In this document: positions 5,267 to 6,007 of the stretch, piece by piece
Position numbering within the stretch: the first letter of the stretch is position 1
Layout of the letters: every line of letters begins with the position of its first letter
Origin: Candidatus Saccharimonadota bacterium
Lineage (GTDB): Bacteria > Patescibacteriota > Saccharimonadia > Saccharimonadales > Saccharimonadaceae
NCBI GenBank assembly: GCA_009777365.1
Contig: WRLZ01000046.1
Span: forward strand, 1-6,007
DNA: 6,007 nt
Reading direction: 5' to 3'
Notes under the pieces: model-generated
Database searches by the model: none
What the model was told of the DNA's origin: nothing
What the model saw: the letters and a program-made list of their open reading frames with translations, nothing else
Position numbers and translations under genes: made by a program

Positions 5267-6007
5267 ATGAATTGGAAGGTGATATTAAAATCGTTTGGTA
5301 GTAAACAGATGCGGCGGAGGCTGTTGACTCTTGTTGGGATTATCGTGGTTTATAGGTTTTTGGCACATGTTCCGATACCGCTTACAGACCCGACTACCAT
5401 GAAGGAGGTTGTGGGCAGTGTTGTGAACAGTACAAACTTTGGAGGGTTCTTAAACCTTTTGTCTGGTGGAGCCCTGACGAGCTTTACGATCCTGTTGGTT
5501 GGACTTAGCCCGTATATTACCGCTTCGATTATTACGCAACTTTTGTCTAAGGTGATTCCAAAGTGGGAGGAACTACAGAAAGACGGAGAGGCTGGAAGGC
5601 GCAAGATTAACCAGTGGACGAGAATGTTGGTGGTGCCTTTTGCTATATTTCAGTCTATAGCGATGGTGTTTATCTTGCGGCAATCGGTGCTTCAAGCTGG
5701 ATCCACCGCGTTGGCGGATCCGACTTTTGGGGAAATGGCGATAGCGGTTGGGGCGATGACAGCTGGATCTGTGTTGCTCATGTGGCTGGGCGAGTTGATC
5801 ACGGAACAGGGTATTGGCAATGGTATTTCGACTTTGATTTTGGCGGGGATCGTGTCGCAACTTCCAGGGCAGACGGTAGGACTTTGGTCATGGCTGACTG
5901 ATACAAGCGGGGGTGCGCTCAGTATATTTGGATGGTTTACGATTCCAGTGAATCCGCTGGCCTTGGGTGTTATATTGGCGGGAGCGGCGTTGATAGTAGG
6001 GGTGCTT
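5267..6007 (+). CDS. secY: Protein translocase subunit SecY, N-terminal 247 codons (3' truncated by window edge)
   Basis: SecY is the channel subunit of the SecYEG translocon in the cytoplasmic membrane. The frame is open from ATG 5267 to the window end, giving about the first 57% of a normal SecY of about 430 residues. Family signatures are the basic N-terminus with TLVGIIVVYRFLAHVPIP (21-38, first helix), the plug region FGGFLNLLSGGAL (58-70), GLSPYITASIITQLL (79-93), the cytosolic loop ending GEAGRRKINQWTRM (107-120) and WLGELITEQGIGNGIS (173-188). Helices 1 to 5 and the start of helix 6 are visible. The start fits the usual distance of about 20 residues before the first helix. A GGAG at 5261-5264 is only 2 nt from the ATG, too close for normal use. 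secY usually follows rplO in the spc ribosomal operon; here it follows a long non-coding gap after a PBP gene. Confidence 0.95.
   Translation, partial: MNWKVILKSFGSKQMRRRLLTLVGIIVVYRFLAHVPIPLTDPTTMKEVVGSVVNSTNFGGFLNLLSGGALTSFTILLVGLSPYITASIITQLLSKVIPKWEELQKDGEAGRRKINQWTRMLVVPFAIFQSIAMVFILRQSVLQAGSTALADPTFGEMAIAVGAMTAGSVLLMWLGELITEQGIGNGISTLILAGIVSQLPGQTVGLWSWLTDTSGGALSIFGWFTIPVNPLALGVILAGAALIVGVL

Noticed and set aside
5614..5901. A 95-codon plus-strand frame inside secY
   Set aside because: It is out of frame with the unmistakable SecY sequence that is open across the same bases.

Overview
The window reads as chromosomal DNA of a member of the Patescibacteria (CPR), most likely Candidatus Saccharibacteria (TM7). 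This rests on the SecY protein (the style of its N-terminus and its cytosolic loop), on the divergent RuvX and MltG, and on a class A penicillin-binding protein with a very long basic N-terminal tail. It is an inference from protein character, not from a search. TGA acts as a stop (it ends the first two genes) and no long gene has an internal TGA, so a UGA-recoded lineage such as Gracilibacteria or Absconditabacteria is unlikely.

Left part (1-1696): a tightly packed plus-strand operon. The last 36 codons of an unidentified gene overlap ruvX by 4 bp (GTGA), and ruvX overlaps mltG by 4 bp (ATGA). RuvX/YqgF is an RNase H-fold nuclease. MltG is a membrane-anchored lytic transglycosylase that cuts nascent peptidoglycan.

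Middle (1697-4720): a short gap carries a good sigma70/sigmaA-type promoter (TTGACT, 17 bp, CATAAT), followed by a 990-residue bifunctional class A PBP (GT51 glycosyltransferase plus transpeptidase, all main motifs present). MltG and the PBP form a peptidoglycan polymerisation and cleavage pair, although the PBP can be transcribed on its own.

Intergenic region (4721-5266, about 546 bp): this is the most unusual part. It holds (a) a 215-bp palindromic element with about 21-bp near-perfect terminal inverted repeats enclosing several internal hairpins; (b) two overlapping, fully consensus TTGACA-N17-TATAAT promoters on the minus strand, shifted by 9 bp and aimed at that element and the 3' end of the PBP gene; (c) a G-rich plus-strand tract with a G-quadruplex motif and a 38-bp tandem repeat; and (d) an extended -10 promoter so close to secY that its mRNA would be leaderless or nearly so. 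The best candidate for something undescribed is a structured minus-strand RNA made from (b) across (a).

Right part (5267-6007): the first 247 codons of secY, the Sec translocon channel, cut by the window edge. It starts its own transcription unit here, without rplO directly upstream.
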